Of a stretch of DNA of 64,000 nt, positions 1 through 8,225 are shown one piece after another. Source of the stretch: Corynebacterium lactis (GTDB taxonomy: Bacteria > Actinomycetota > Actinomycetes > Mycobacteriales > Mycobacteriaceae). A model generated the notes under the pieces. That model saw only the letters and a list, made by a program, of their open reading frames with translations. It was not told the origin of the DNA and searched no databases. The stretch covers positions 1-64,000 of the forward strand of contig NZ_ULHE01000006.1 in the NCBI RefSeq assembly GCF_900519355.1. Direction: 5' to 3'. Numbering within the stretch: position 1 is the stretch's first letter; every line of letters starts with the position of its first letter. A program made the position numbers and the translations under genes.

Positions 1-28
1 CGCGCCCCGAGCCCCCGCGTCCCAACCC

Positions 29-229
29 TCACAGCAGCGAGCGCAGCAGCGCCAGCTCCGAGTCGACTGCCTGCTCGGCGATCCTCCGCGCCTCCGCATC
101 GACCAGCGTGCGCCGCGCCGCGGCGACGATGGCTCGCGTGGCCGCCTCCTGTTTTGAAACCCCCTCCACGCGAGCGAGCAGGGTTAGTACCGTGTCCTGC
201 TCCCGCGTCAATCGAAGTGTCATCGCCAT
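29..229 (-). CDS. Small ribbon-helix-helix type DNA-binding protein (possible antitoxin)
   Basis: A protein of about 66 residues. After the start it reads MAMTLRLTREQ, a short beta strand followed by two predicted helices (TVLTLLARVEGVSKQEAATRAIVAAA), the layout of CopG/Arc-type ribbon-helix-helix repressors. I start it at the ATG at 229 because a GAGGAAGG ribosome binding site lies about 10 bases upstream. A longer reading from 283 would run through the probable operator at 254-270. Such proteins often pair with a Doc- or MazF-type toxin encoded just downstream, which here would lie before base 1 and cannot be seen. Family assignment is by fold pattern only; the toxin-antitoxin role is inference. 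Confidence 0.6.
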   Translation of the reverse strand: MAMTLRLTREQDTVLTLLARVEGVSKQEAATRAIVAAARRTLVDAEARRIAEQAVDSELALLRSLL

Positions 230-253
230 GCCCGTCGACCACCTTCCTCGTTT

Positions 254-270
254 GGTATCACAATGGTATC
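254..270. promoter_or_regulatory. Tandem GGTATC operator, 11-bp spacing
   Basis: Two GGTATC copies at 254-259 and 265-270 are spaced one helical turn apart, directly upstream of the ribosome binding site of the ribbon-helix-helix gene. That arrangement is typical of autoregulatory sites of this repressor class. Binding is inferred. Confidence 0.4.
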
Positions 271-313
271 TAATAGCCGGCATAGGCGTCGGAAAGCGGG
301 CTTAAAAGGCCTG

Positions 314-319
314 TAGACT
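314..319 (+). promoter_or_regulatory. Possible -10 element of gyrA
   Basis: TAGACT lies 34 bases before the gyrA start codon, with the ribosome binding site AGGAGTAAAGGAAAG between them. No convincing -35 is visible, so this is tentative. Confidence 0.3.
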
Positions 320-352
320 GGATGGGAGTCTTTTAGGAGTAAAGGAAAGTCA

Positions 353-2947
353 TTGAGCGACGACAATAACAACGACGGCTCGCTCTTCGGCGACGGAAAC
401 TCGGGCGACCAGATCCGCCCGATTGACATCAACGAAGAGATGCAGTCGAGTTACATCGACTACGCCATGAGCGTCATCGTCGGCCGCGCGCTGCCGGAGG
501 TCCGCGATGGCCTCAAGCCGGTGCACCGCCGCATCCTGTACGCGATGTTCGACAACGGCTACCGGCCGGAGCGCGGCTACGTGAAGTCCGCAAAGCCCGT
601 GTCGGACACCATGGGTAACTACCACCCGCACGGCGACGCCGCGATTTACGACACCATGGTCCGCATGGCCCAGCCGTGGAACATGCGCTACCCGCTTGTC
701 GACGGCCAGGGCAACTTCGGTTCCCGAGGCGACGATGGCCCCGCGGCAATGCGTTACACCGAGGCCCGCCTGACCCCGCTGGCGATGGAGATGGTCCGCG
801 ACATCCGCGAGAACACCGTCGACTTCCAGCCGAACTACGACGGCCGCACCACCGAGCCGGTGATTCTGCCCTCGCGCGTGCCGCAGCTGCTGATGAACGG
901 CTCCGGCGGTATCGCCGTCGGTATGGCCACTAACATCCCGCCGCATAACCTGCGCGAGGTCGCCGACGCCATCAACTGGTGCCTGGACAACCCGGACGCG
1001 GACGAGAAGACCACGCTGGACGCGGTCATGGAGCGCATCAAGGGCCCGGATTTCCCGACCGCCGCGCAGATCGTCGGCGACAAGGGCATCAAGGAGGCCT
1101 ACACCACCGGCCGCGGTTCGATCCGCATGCGCGGTGTGACCACGATCGAGCAGGAGGGCAACCGCCAGTCCATCGTCATCACGGAGCTGCCGTACCAGGT
1201 CAACCCGGACCGCATGATCGCCAATATTGCGGAGCAGGTCAAGGACGGACGCCTGCAGGGCATCGCCTCCATTGATGATGAGACGGACCTCAAGTGGGGT
1301 ATGCGTATCGTCGTCAAGCTCAAGCGCGACGCGGTGCCGCGAGTGGTGCTGAATAACCTCTACAAGCACTCGCAGCTGCAGACCAGCTTCGGCGCGAACA
1401 TGCTCTCCATCGTTGACGGCGTGCCGCGCACCCTGCGCATCGACCAGATGGTGACGCTCTACGTGGCGCACCAGATCGAGGTTATTGTCAGGCGCACCCA
1501 GTTCCGCCTGGACGAGAAGGAAAAGCGCGCCCACATCCTCCGCGGCCTGGTCAAGGCCCTGGATATGTTGGACGAGGTCATCGCCCTGATTCGCCGCTCC
1601 GCGACGGTCGATACCGCGCGCGTCGGCCTGATGGAGCTGCTCGACATCGACGAGATCCAGGCCGACGCCATCCTGGCGATGCAGCTGCGCCGCCTGGCCG
1701 CCCTGGAGCGCCAGAAGATCATCGACGAGTTGGCCGAGATCGAGGAAGAGATCGCCGACCTGAAGGACATCCTGGCATCCCCGGAGCGCCAGCGCGCCAT
1801 CGTCAAGGCCGAGCTGGCCGAGGTCGTGGAGAAGTACGGCGACGACCGCCGCACCCAGATTGTCGCCGCCGAGGGCGACGTCACCGAGGAGGACCTGATC
1901 GCCCGCGAGAACGTCGTGGTCACGATCACCTCCACTGGCTACGCCAAGCGCACCAAGGTCGACGCCTACAAGGCGCAGCGCCGCGGTGGCAAGGGCGTTC
2001 GCGGCGCGGACCTGAAGCAGGACGATATCGTCCGCCACTTCTTCGTCTGCTCCACGCACGACTGGATTCTGTTCTTCACCAACAAGGGCCGCGTCTACCG
2101 ACTGAAGGCCTACGAGCTGCCCGAGGCGACCCGCGCCGCCCGCGGCCAGCACGTGGCCAACCTGCTGGAATTCCAGCCGGAGGAGCGCATCGCCGAGGTC
2201 CTGCAGATCCAGAGCTACCAGGACAGCCCGTACCTGGTGCTGGCCACCCACGAGGGCAAGGTAAAGAAGTCCCGCCTGGAGGACTACGAGTCCGCTCGCT
2301 CCGCGGGCCTGATTGCCATCAACCTGCGCGAGGGTGACTCCCTGATCGGCGCCCGCCTCTGCTCGGCTGACGACGACCTGCTGCTCGTCTCCGAGCGCGG
2401 CCAGGCGATCCGCTTCCCGGCCTCCGACGACATCCTGCGCCCGATGGGCCGCGCGACCGCCGGTGTGACGGGCATGCGCTTCAAGGGCGACGACAAGCTG
2501 CTGAGCATGGTCGTCGTGGAGGAGGATCACAGCCTCCTGGTCGCCACCACCGGCGGCTACGGCAAGAAGACCAAGCTCTCCGAGTACACGGCCCAGGGCC
2601 GCGGCGGCATGGGCGTCCTGACCCTGAAGTACGACCCGAAGCGCGGCCCGCTCATGGGCGCCCTGGTGGTCGACAACGACGACGAGATCTTCGCCGTCAC
2701 CTCCGCCGGCGACATCATCCGCACCAACGTCAACGAGATTCGTGCGACCTCCCGCGCCACCAAGGGCGTGCGCCTGGTCAACCTCGCCGACGGTGTGGAG
2801 CTGCTCGCCATCGACCGCAACGTCGAGGAGGAGGGCGAGGAGACCGCCTCCAAGGTCTCCGAGACCGGCACCCTGGACGTCGTTCCGCAGCGCAACACCA
2901 ACGTCGCGGGCGAGGCAGGCTCCGACTCGGACGGCGAGAAGGAGTAA
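353..2947 (+). CDS. gyrA: DNA gyrase subunit A
   Basis: GyrA, 864 residues, the breakage-reunion subunit of gyrase, which with GyrB introduces negative supercoils. The start is TTG at 353, preceded by AGGAGTAAAGGAAAG. The N-terminal winged-helix domain holds the catalytic tyrosine Y135 in AAMRYTE. The C-terminal beta-pinwheel carries the GyrA box QRRGGKG near residue 542, followed by an acidic tail. The quinolone-resistance region reads HPHGDAAIYD (residues 91-100): the position equal to E. coli Ser83 is Ala96, while the Asp87 equivalent (Asp100) is kept. The DUF3566 gene follows after three bases, as in other actinobacteria. Identity is certain; the drug phenotype is not. Confidence 0.98.
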   Translation: MSDDNNNDGSLFGDGNSGDQIRPIDINEEMQSSYIDYAMSVIVGRALPEVRDGLKPVHRRILYAMFDNGYRPERGYVKSAKPVSDTMGNYHPHGDAAIYDTMVRMAQPWNMRYPLVDGQGNFGSRGDDGPAAMRYTEARLTPLAMEMVRDIRENTVDFQPNYDGRTTEPVILPSRVPQLLMNGSGGIAVGMATNIPPHNLREVADAINWCLDNPDADEKTTLDAVMERIKGPDFPTAAQIVGDKGIKEAYTTGRGSIRMRGVTTIEQEGNRQSIVITELPYQVNPDRMIANIAEQVKDGRLQGIASIDDETDLKWGMRIVVKLKRDAVPRVVLNNLYKHSQLQTSFGANMLSIVDGVPRTLRIDQMVTLYVAHQIEVIVRRTQFRLDEKEKRAHILRGLVKALDMLDEVIALIRRSATVDTARVGLMELLDIDEIQADAILAMQLRRLAALERQKIIDELAEIEEEIADLKDILASPERQRAIVKAELAEVVEKYGDDRRTQIVAAEGDVTEEDLIARENVVVTITSTGYAKRTKVDAYKAQRRGGKGVRGADLKQDDIVRHFFVCSTHDWILFFTNKGRVYRLKAYELPEATRAARGQHVANLLEFQPEERIAEVLQIQSYQDSPYLVLATHEGKVKKSRLEDYESARSAGLIAINLREGDSLIGARLCSADDDLLLVSERGQAIRFPASDDILRPMGRATAGVTGMRFKGDDKLLSMVVVEEDHSLLVATTGGYGKKTKLSEYTAQGRGGMGVLTLKYDPKRGPLMGALVVDNDDEIFAVTSAGDIIRTNVNEIRATSRATKGVRLVNLADGVELLAIDRNVEEEGEETASKVSETGTLDVVPQRNTNVAGEAGSDSDGEKE

Positions 2948-2950
2948 GCA

Positions 2951-3283
2951 ATGGCTGACACGCATCTCGTGGTTTCCAAGGTGAGCCCGTGGTCCGCCCT
3001 GAAAATCACGTCTGCCGTCGGCTTTATCGCCTTCCTCGTCTGGATGGCGGCCGTCGGGCTGCTGTACCTGATCCTCGCCGGTATGGGGCTTCTCGCCCCG
3101 ATCAGCGAGCTGGTCGGCGGCCAGGACACCGTCAGCGCGGGCCTCGTGCTTGGGCTGGCCGCCGCGGTGGGCATTCTGTGGTGGGTGCTCACCATCGGCC
3201 TGATGGCGATTGGCGCCGTCGTCTACAACGCCTGCGCCGATCTGGTCGGCGGGTTCAAGGTTTCGCTTAACGACGACGAATAG
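2951..3283 (+). CDS. DUF3566 transmembrane protein
   Basis: A 110-residue protein with two hydrophobic helices (about residues 17-45 and 62-93) and a short acidic C-terminus (NDDE). It matches the actinobacterial DUF3566 family, which is nearly always the gene directly after gyrA. Here it starts three bases after the gyrA stop, so the two are probably co-transcribed. The molecular function is unknown. A copy of the recurrent 12-mer CGTCGTAAAGCG lies just after its stop, at 3306. Confidence 0.88.
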   Translation: MADTHLVVSKVSPWSALKITSAVGFIAFLVWMAAVGLLYLILAGMGLLAPISELVGGQDTVSAGLVLGLAAAVGILWWVLTIGLMAIGAVVYNACADLVGGFKVSLNDDE

Positions 3284-3305
3284 GTTGCCAGCAGACGGCG
3301 GCGGT

Positions 3306-3317
3306 CGTCGTAAAGCG
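3306..3317 (+). repeat. 12-mer CGTCGTAAAGCG, representative copy
   Basis: Exact copies in this window: plus strand at 3306, 30883, 35586, 38329, 51469 and 57889; minus strand at 20105, 56886 and 58768. Six of the nine lie between genes. A copy one mismatch away is at 31463 (minus). A random 12-mer would be expected about 0.01 times in 64 kb on both strands. Function unknown. Confidence 0.85.
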
Positions 3318-3409
3318 GCGAACAAGTTAATAAACGCCGCAAAAATACGTTCCTGACCAGGCGATTTGTGAAGTGTGTGGGTTACGGGTTAAGTTATATC
3401 TCGTTCCAC

Positions 3410-3483
3410 GGGCCTATAGCTCAGGCGGTTAGAGCACTTCGCTGATAACGAAGGGGTCGGAGGTTCAAGTCCTCCTAGGCCCA
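3410..3483 (+). tRNA. tRNA-Ile (GAT)
   Basis: A 74-nt cloverleaf. Acceptor GGGCCTA pairs with TAGGCCC, the anticodon stem CTTCG/CGAAG encloses CTGATAA with anticodon GAT, and the T loop is GTTCAAG. The 3' CCA is not encoded. tRNA-Ala follows 28 bases later, the usual actinobacterial pair after gyrA. Confidence 0.96.
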
Positions 3484-3511
3484 CTGCCGAACAACTTGTT
3501 TGGTCGGGAAT

Positions 3512-3584
3512 GGGGCTTTAGCTCAATTGGTAGAGCACCTGCTTTGCAAGCAGGAGGTCAGGGGTTCGATTCCCCTAAGCTCCA
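3512..3584 (+). tRNA. tRNA-Ala (TGC)
   Basis: A 73-nt cloverleaf. Acceptor GGGGCTT pairs with AAGCTCC and includes the G3:U70 pair that marks alanine tRNAs. The anticodon is TGC in loop TTTGCAA and the T arm is intact. CCA is not encoded. Confidence 0.96.
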
Positions 3585-3598
3585 CGCTGGAACAGAAA

Positions 3599-3634
3599 CC
3601 TCGGGTCGCACGCGCGCCCCGGGGTTTTCCTTTT
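3599..3634 (+). terminator. Terminator after tRNA-Ala
   Basis: CCTCGGG pairs with CCCGGGG (one G-U) and is followed by TTTTCCTTTT. It ends the tRNA transcript. The remaining 176 bases up to the lactate permease stop hold nothing else recognised. Confidence 0.75.
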
Positions 3635-3810
3635 GCCCGGGGTAAGGTCTATCCGGAGTGCTGGCGTGGCAAAATTCGGGCTTGCACTGAACCAAAACCG
3701 AGTTGCTTCAAACTTTTCGGCTCCTGGTGCAGCGCAAGCCCGGATGCCACCCGGATGAGGCCGGATTCGTCGCATTTTCCGCGGAGGCACGCGACCAGAG
3801 GCCCCTGCCC

Positions 3811-5514
3811 TTACGGCACCATGAAGCCGAGTACGCCCTGGGACTGCAGGTAGACAACGATCCCCAGGAACACCAGCAGACCCAGCGAGTAGCGGAAGGT
3901 GTGCGCGAGGATCTTGGACTCGCTGCCCTCGATGTGGACGGTAGCGGCGGCCAGGGCCACGGTTTGCGGCGAGACCATCTTGCCCAGCGGCGCACCCGCG
4001 GTATTGGCGCCGACCAGCAGGTGGTCCGGCACCCCGATGGTGTGCGCCGACTGGACCTGCATCTGCGCGAACAGCGCGTTCGACGACGTCGCGGAGCCGG
4101 TGACGAAGGTGCCCAGCCAGCCCAGCACCGGGGAGATCAGCGGGAAGATAGCGCCTGCGGAGGCCAGGAACGCGCCGATGGCCGCGGTCTGCCCGGACAG
4201 GTTCATCACGTAGGCCAGGCCCATAACGGAGAAGATGGTCACGTAGGACCACTTCATGCGGTTCAGGCCGATAAAGAGTTGCGCCAGACCGACGCGCGGG
4301 TTGAACGTGGTGCGGTCGTTGTCCTTGGCGTAGGTGTAGACCAGCATGGTCACGAGGCCACAGAAGAACAGGATCGTTCCGGGCGAGGACAGCCAGTTAA
4401 AGGTGAAGTTCGCCGCCGAGGAGGGGTGGCCGTCGACAGTGAAGAGGCGGCCGGCGAGCCCCGGCCACTGGAACTGGACATCGGTGCTGGCCAGCGCCTT
4501 GGGGACGTTCACGCCGAGGGTCCACAGCTTCGTCAGCGAGAACACCACGATGATGAGGATGTAGGGGAACAGAGCCAGCGCCGTGCGGCGGGAATCGAGG
4601 TCGGCGTTGTCCAGGTTCATGTGCGAGGCCTGGTCCTCCGGGGTGGTCGGGCCCCAGAAGCGCAGGAATAGCAGGCCGAGGCCCAGGGACACCAGGCAGG
4701 CGACGACGTCGGTTAGCTCGTAGGTGAAGTAGCTGGAGGTGAGGAACTGGCCCCCGCCGAAGGCGACGCCGAGCACGATGGCCATGGGCCAGCACTGTCG
4801 CAGGCCGCGCATGCCGTCCATGATGATCAGCAGCAGGAACGGCGCGATGAGCGCGACGAGGGCCACGTTACGCCCCGACATGGCGGCCAGCGTGGTGGCG
4901 TCCATCCCGCCGAGTTTCGCGCCGGTGGTGACGGGGATGGCCATTGCACCGAAGGCGACGGGCGCGGCGTTGGCCACGAGCGTCACCAGGACGGCCTTCA
5001 GCGGCTTCATGCCGATTGCCAGCAGCATCGCGCCCACAATCGCAATCGGGGCGCCGAAGCCGGCCAGTGCCTCCAGGAGGCTGCCGAACGCGAAGGCGAT
5101 CAGCATGGCCTGGATACGCATGTCACCGCGGCCGATCTTGGAGAAGATCACGCGCATGTCCTCGAAGCGCCCGGAGGCGACGGTGAGGTCGTAGGTCCAC
5201 ACGGCCATCCAGATGATGTAGATGACCGGGAAGATGCCGAACGCGATTCCCTGGCTCAGCGAGTAAAACGCCATATCCACAGGCATGGCGAACGCGAAGA
5301 TCGCAATCAGCATCGCCACCACCACGGAGCCGATCGCGGAGACGTGCGCCTTCCACTTCAGCACCATGAGGAATACAAAAAAGGCCACCAGCGGTAGCAC
5401 GCCGGTGGCAGCAGAAAGCGGAATCGAGCCCGCGACAGCATCAGTTGCTGGGGTGAACGTGGCGGATTGCGCCACTACCTCGGTCGAGTGGGAGGCAAGA
5501 GGGGCCAATAACAT
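3811..5514 (-). CDS. lctP: L-lactate permease, LctP/LldP family
   Basis: A 567-residue polytopic inner-membrane protein of about 13 helices that couples lactate (and glycolate) uptake to protons. The family is recognised by long conserved stretches such as LEALAGFGAPIAIVGAMLL, FVTGSATSSNALFAQMQ and GANTAGAPLGKMVSPQ near the C-terminus. Length matches the family. The ATG at 5514 has AGGAGA upstream. It is transcribed alone; no lactate dehydrogenase or regulator is adjacent. Lactate as substrate follows from family knowledge, not from context. Confidence 0.93.
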   Translation of the reverse strand: MLLAPLASHSTEVVAQSATFTPATDAVAGSIPLSAATGVLPLVAFFVFLMVLKWKAHVSAIGSVVVAMLIAIFAFAMPVDMAFYSLSQGIAFGIFPVIYIIWMAVWTYDLTVASGRFEDMRVIFSKIGRGDMRIQAMLIAFAFGSLLEALAGFGAPIAIVGAMLLAIGMKPLKAVLVTLVANAAPVAFGAMAIPVTTGAKLGGMDATTLAAMSGRNVALVALIAPFLLLIIMDGMRGLRQCWPMAIVLGVAFGGGQFLTSSYFTYELTDVVACLVSLGLGLLFLRFWGPTTPEDQASHMNLDNADLDSRRTALALFPYILIIVVFSLTKLWTLGVNVPKALASTDVQFQWPGLAGRLFTVDGHPSSAANFTFNWLSSPGTILFFCGLVTMLVYTYAKDNDRTTFNPRVGLAQLFIGLNRMKWSYVTIFSVMGLAYVMNLSGQTAAIGAFLASAGAIFPLISPVLGWLGTFVTGSATSSNALFAQMQVQSAHTIGVPDHLLVGANTAGAPLGKMVSPQTVALAAATVHIEGSESKILAHTFRYSLGLLVFLGIVVYLQSQGVLGFMVP

Positions 5515-5696
5515 GGGATCTCCTGTAATTGCTCTGCGCAGGAACTATGCACAATATCTGCCCCAATTTTCCCAACTTTTTCGATTAAGTGACAGGCCCG
5601 GAGCCGGATTGAGGTATTTGTCATAGTCCCGCCCGCCGTCCGCTGCTCGCCGCCCACCTGCCGCTTGCTTGACGACGCCAACCTCCTGCACCCATA

Positions 5697-5744
5697 CGAA
5701 AAGGCGCCCCTCGGCATCGTCGTAGTGACGTGGAGGGACGCCTT
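5697..5744 (-). terminator. Terminator of the coiled-coil gene
   Basis: On the minus strand AAGGCGTCCCTC pairs with GAGGGGCGCCTT around a 20-nt loop and is followed by TTTTCG. It lies 32 bases after the stop of the 5776-6720 gene. Between here and the lctP start (about 180 bases) only the lctP leader is expected. Confidence 0.75.
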
Positions 5745-5775
5745 CGCGCAAGAAATTATGCTGCGCTATTGGTTG

Positions 5776-6720
5776 TTACTTCTTGGCCTGGCCCGGCTTC
5801 GGAGCGGTGCGTGCGCTGCCCGGCTTCGGGGCGGGCTTTGCAGCGGGCTTGGCGGCCGGCTTTGCAGCCTCGGCCTTAGCTTCTGCCTCTTCCTCTGCCT
5901 TCTCCGCGGCCTGGTCGATCATGCCCTCGTCGTCGGCCTCTTCGAGTTCGAGCTCCTCGAGCTTCTCCTCTTCCTTGGCGACCTCGTCGTTAGCGACCTC
6001 GGCCACCTTCTCGGCGACGGCTTCCTTGGCTTCCTCGACCTTGATCTTGGCCTGCTCGGTAGCCTCGGTGGCCTTCTCCGCAGCCTTGTCGGCAACGTCG
6101 GCAGCCTTCTGCTTGATCGGGGTCGGGTCGACCGGGAGCTTGTCGTTGGAGCGCAGCTTCCAGACGATCACGCCGACAATCGCGGCGACAACGGCGAAGA
6201 CCAGCGAAGCGGTGGCGATGCGGCCGTTCTTGGCGCGCTCGGCCTCCTTGCCGGTGACCTTGTCGATGGCCTTCTGCGCGCGAACCTCGAGGTCCTTGCG
6301 GGTCTTGCGGGCCTGCTTCTCGGCCTTCTTAGCCTCGCGGCGGGCCTTGCAACCCAACTTCTTGCCGTCCTTCTTGGCCTGCTTGGTCTTCTTAGCTACC
6401 TGCTTCGAAGCCTCCCCGGCGACCTCTTCGGCCTTCTTGGAGACCTCGTCCACCTGGGCGCTAACCTGCTTGCGGGCGTCGGTAATGGCGGCCTTGACGT
6501 CCTTGCGCAGCGCCTTGGCGTCCACCGCGGCCTTCTCACGGAAGTCCGCGACGGTGTCCTTAGCGAACTTCTTCGCCTCCGCGTTCTGAGCTGCAGCGAC
6601 CTTCTTGGCCTCCTGCATGGTGTCGTAGAGCTCCGCGGCCTTCTTGTCGCGGTAATCGGCGTAGGCGCCGTAGGCCTGCTTGAGGCCCTTGATTGCCAGT
6701 GAGAATGCAGCCGGGTTCAT
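5776..6720 (-). CDS. Lys/Ala-rich coiled-coil protein with one membrane helix
   Basis: A 314-residue protein of unknown function. From the ATG at 6720 (AAGGAGAAGCC just upstream) it shows an N-terminal helix, a long K/A/E-rich coiled coil to about residue 165, one hydrophobic helix (about 169-187, ATASLVFAVVAAIVGVIVW), a second K/E/A coiled coil, a strongly acidic patch (KEEEKLEELELEEADDEG) and a C-terminal Ala-Lys-Pro tail. A start at 6765 is possible but has no ribosome binding site. Similar corynebacterial proteins are unannotated; a role at the cell envelope or in DNA/histone-like binding is guesswork. It is monocistronic. Confidence 0.7.
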   Translation of the reverse strand: MNPAAFSLAIKGLKQAYGAYADYRDKKAAELYDTMQEAKKVAAAQNAEAKKFAKDTVADFREKAAVDAKALRKDVKAAITDARKQVSAQVDEVSKKAEEVAGEASKQVAKKTKQAKKDGKKLGCKARREAKKAEKQARKTRKDLEVRAQKAIDKVTGKEAERAKNGRIATASLVFAVVAAIVGVIVWKLRSNDKLPVDPTPIKQKAADVADKAAEKATEATEQAKIKVEEAKEAVAEKVAEVANDEVAKEEEKLEELELEEADDEGMIDQAAEKAEEEAEAKAEAAKPAAKPAAKPAPKPGSARTAPKPGQAKK

Positions 6721-6943
6721 GGCTTCTCCTTCTATTCCTTCTTTTAGCTTTGTGGATCGCTTCACTGATCGCTGTACTACAAAGAGCTAAATCGTAGAAA
6801 CAGCATGACTAACTCCAGCTTAGGCATTGAGAGCGGCTAGCGGGGCGATGTTAACGGAAGTTTTGGTAACTAATCGGCGTCGCGTGAAGGTTTGCATCGC
6901 TACTGCATGCGGGCGCTCGGGCATTGCCGGTATCCTATGGGGC

Positions 6944-7480
6944 GTGACTATTAAGACTGCTACTGCAACCGTGCACACCAACCACGGCGATATCGTGATT
7001 GACCTCTTCGGCAACCACGCTCCGAACACCGTGGATAACTTCGTTGGCCTGGCTGAGGGCACCAAGGAGTACCAGGGCCAGAACGCCGCTGGTACCGAGT
7101 CCGGCCCGTTCTACGACGAGGCCATCTTCCACCGCATCATCGCCGGCTTCATGATTCAGGGCGGCGACCCGCTGGGCACCGGCACCGGCGGCCCGGGCTA
7201 CATGTTCGATGACGAGATCCACCCGGAGCTCCAGTTCGACCGTCCTTACCTGCTCGCCATGGCTAACGCCGGCAAGCGTGGCGGCCGCGGCACCAACGGT
7301 TCGCAGTTCTTCATCACCGTCGTCCCGACCCCGCACCTCAACGGCAACCACACCATCTTCGGTGAGGTCGCCGATGACGCCTCCAAGAAGGTCGTCGACG
7401 AGATCTCCCGCGTTGCTACCGACCACTGGGATCGCCCGCTGGAGCCGGTCGTCATCACCGGTATCGACATCGCTAAGTAA
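6944..7480 (+). CDS. ppiA: Cyclophilin-type peptidyl-prolyl cis-trans isomerase
   Basis: A 178-residue cytoplasmic cyclophilin that catalyses cis-trans isomerisation of prolyl bonds. Family signatures are visible: FHRIIAGFMIQGGDP (catalytic arginine in FHR), GTGGPGYMFDDE, MANAGKRGGRGTNGSQFFIT and HLNGNHTIFGEV. I choose GTG at 6944 (VTIKTATATVHTNHG). A TATCCT -10-like box ends eight bases before it and there is no ribosome binding site, so the mRNA is probably leaderless. The longer reading from 6827 has no family similarity in its first 39 residues. Confidence 0.92.
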   Translation: MTIKTATATVHTNHGDIVIDLFGNHAPNTVDNFVGLAEGTKEYQGQNAAGTESGPFYDEAIFHRIIAGFMIQGGDPLGTGTGGPGYMFDDEIHPELQFDRPYLLAMANAGKRGGRGTNGSQFFITVVPTPHLNGNHTIFGEVADDASKKVVDEISRVATDHWDRPLEPVVITGIDIAK

Positions 7481-7565
7481 TTTTCGCCTCGGCTAGCGCT
7501 TGGGCCTCGCGTCTCTCGCTAGCGCGCGCTTCTGGCTTGCTGCCCGCACTGGCGCTTGCGCCTTT

Positions 7566-7577
7566 CGCTTGCCGACG
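7566..7577 (-). repeat. 12-mer sister form CGTCGGCAAGCG, representative copy
   Basis: Exact copies: plus strand at 17993, 34136, 43048, 59325 and 61373; minus strand at 7566, 55162, 59781 and 63616. It differs from CGTCGTAAAGCG only at positions 6-7 (GC for TA). Most copies of this form are inside genes, where GC-rich codon use could contribute, so the excess is less striking than for the TA form. Confidence 0.65.
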
Positions 7578-7584
7578 GCCCCTT

Positions 7585-7624
7585 GCCCGCCCACGTGCCT
7601 TTTTGCCTCGTGGGCGGGCTTTTT
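7585..7624 (+). terminator. Terminator of ppiA
   Basis: GCCCGCCCACG pairs perfectly with CGTGGGCGGGC around a 13-nt loop and is followed by TTTTT. It lies 105 bases after the ppiA stop. Confidence 0.85.
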
Positions 7625-7667
7625 GCTGTCTTCCGGCGGGACGCGGGCTCTAGTCCGCGGCACCTGG

Positions 7668-7716
7668 TATAAGGCGAAGCCGGGGTGTCCGAGTGGCATT
7701 AGTGGCGCGTCTCAAA
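7668..7716 (+). pseudogene. 5' fragment of a tRNA gene with its promoter box
   Basis: A TATAAG box at 7668 is followed at 7679 by GCCGGGGTGTCCGAGTGG, which looks like the acceptor and D-arm start of a type II (Ser/Leu-like) tRNA. The sequence then passes GCGCGTCTCAAAC and no T arm or 3' acceptor strand is found. It may be a truncated tRNA left by recombination. Confidence 0.35.
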
Positions 7717-7807
7717 CCTCTACCTCTTACCAAAAGCCTTCTCGACCGAACTTCAATGTGTGCTTTAGGGGTAGCAGGGGTAGTAACTCAGATCTGCTAT
7801 CTTCCAC

Positions 7808-8225
7808 ATATCCACAATCCTGTGGATAACCTATTCCACTGTTTACCTAGGTGAACTTTGCCCGATCGCAGCGTTACGGCTTTGTTTTTTCTAAGTTTTC
7901 AACTATCCACAGTTGTCCACAGACTTGTACACACGTGTGGATAATCCCAAACTTGTAATTTACGAATTCCCGTTCGAAAGCTCAGAAAATAGGCTGAATA
8001 TCAGAGTAATTCACTGTCTCACTTGCACAAATGACACTTGTTCACAGAGTTATCCACAGGCTGTGGATACTGTGGAAACCTATCGAGGGAGCTTGTCTTG
8101 GCGCCGTTACGCTTTCCGAGAGTTACCCTGTGGATAACTTAGGTGAGGATTTCTCCACAGTTATCCACAAATTACATCATTGTTACACAGACTTCTGTGG
8201 ATAGCTTCCAACACTGTTATCCTCA
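7808..8225. other. Cluster of about 12 DnaA boxes, origin-like
   Basis: Perfect TTATCCACA boxes are at 7821 (-), 7936 (-), 8050 (+), 8129 (-) and 8161 (+). One-mismatch boxes are at 7808 (+), 7903 (+), 7913 (+), 8062 (-), 8151 (+), 8196 (-) and 8217 (+). The 418-base stretch has no believable gene, is clearly more AT-rich than its surroundings, and includes the T-rich run TTTGTTTTTT at 7881. The density and mixed orientation are those of a bacterial oriC or a DnaA titration locus. Corynebacterial oriC is normally near dnaA, which is not in the window, so which of the two this is cannot be settled here. Confidence 0.75.

Noticed and set aside
350..3325. 991-codon open frame on the minus strand opposite gyrA
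   Set aside because: It is the antisense shadow of a GC-rich gene; gyrA is unmistakable and the shadow has no family features.
5665..6702. Leu/Gly-rich plus-strand frame
   Set aside because: Antisense of the Lys/Ala/Glu-rich coiled-coil gene, whose composition makes such frames open by chance.
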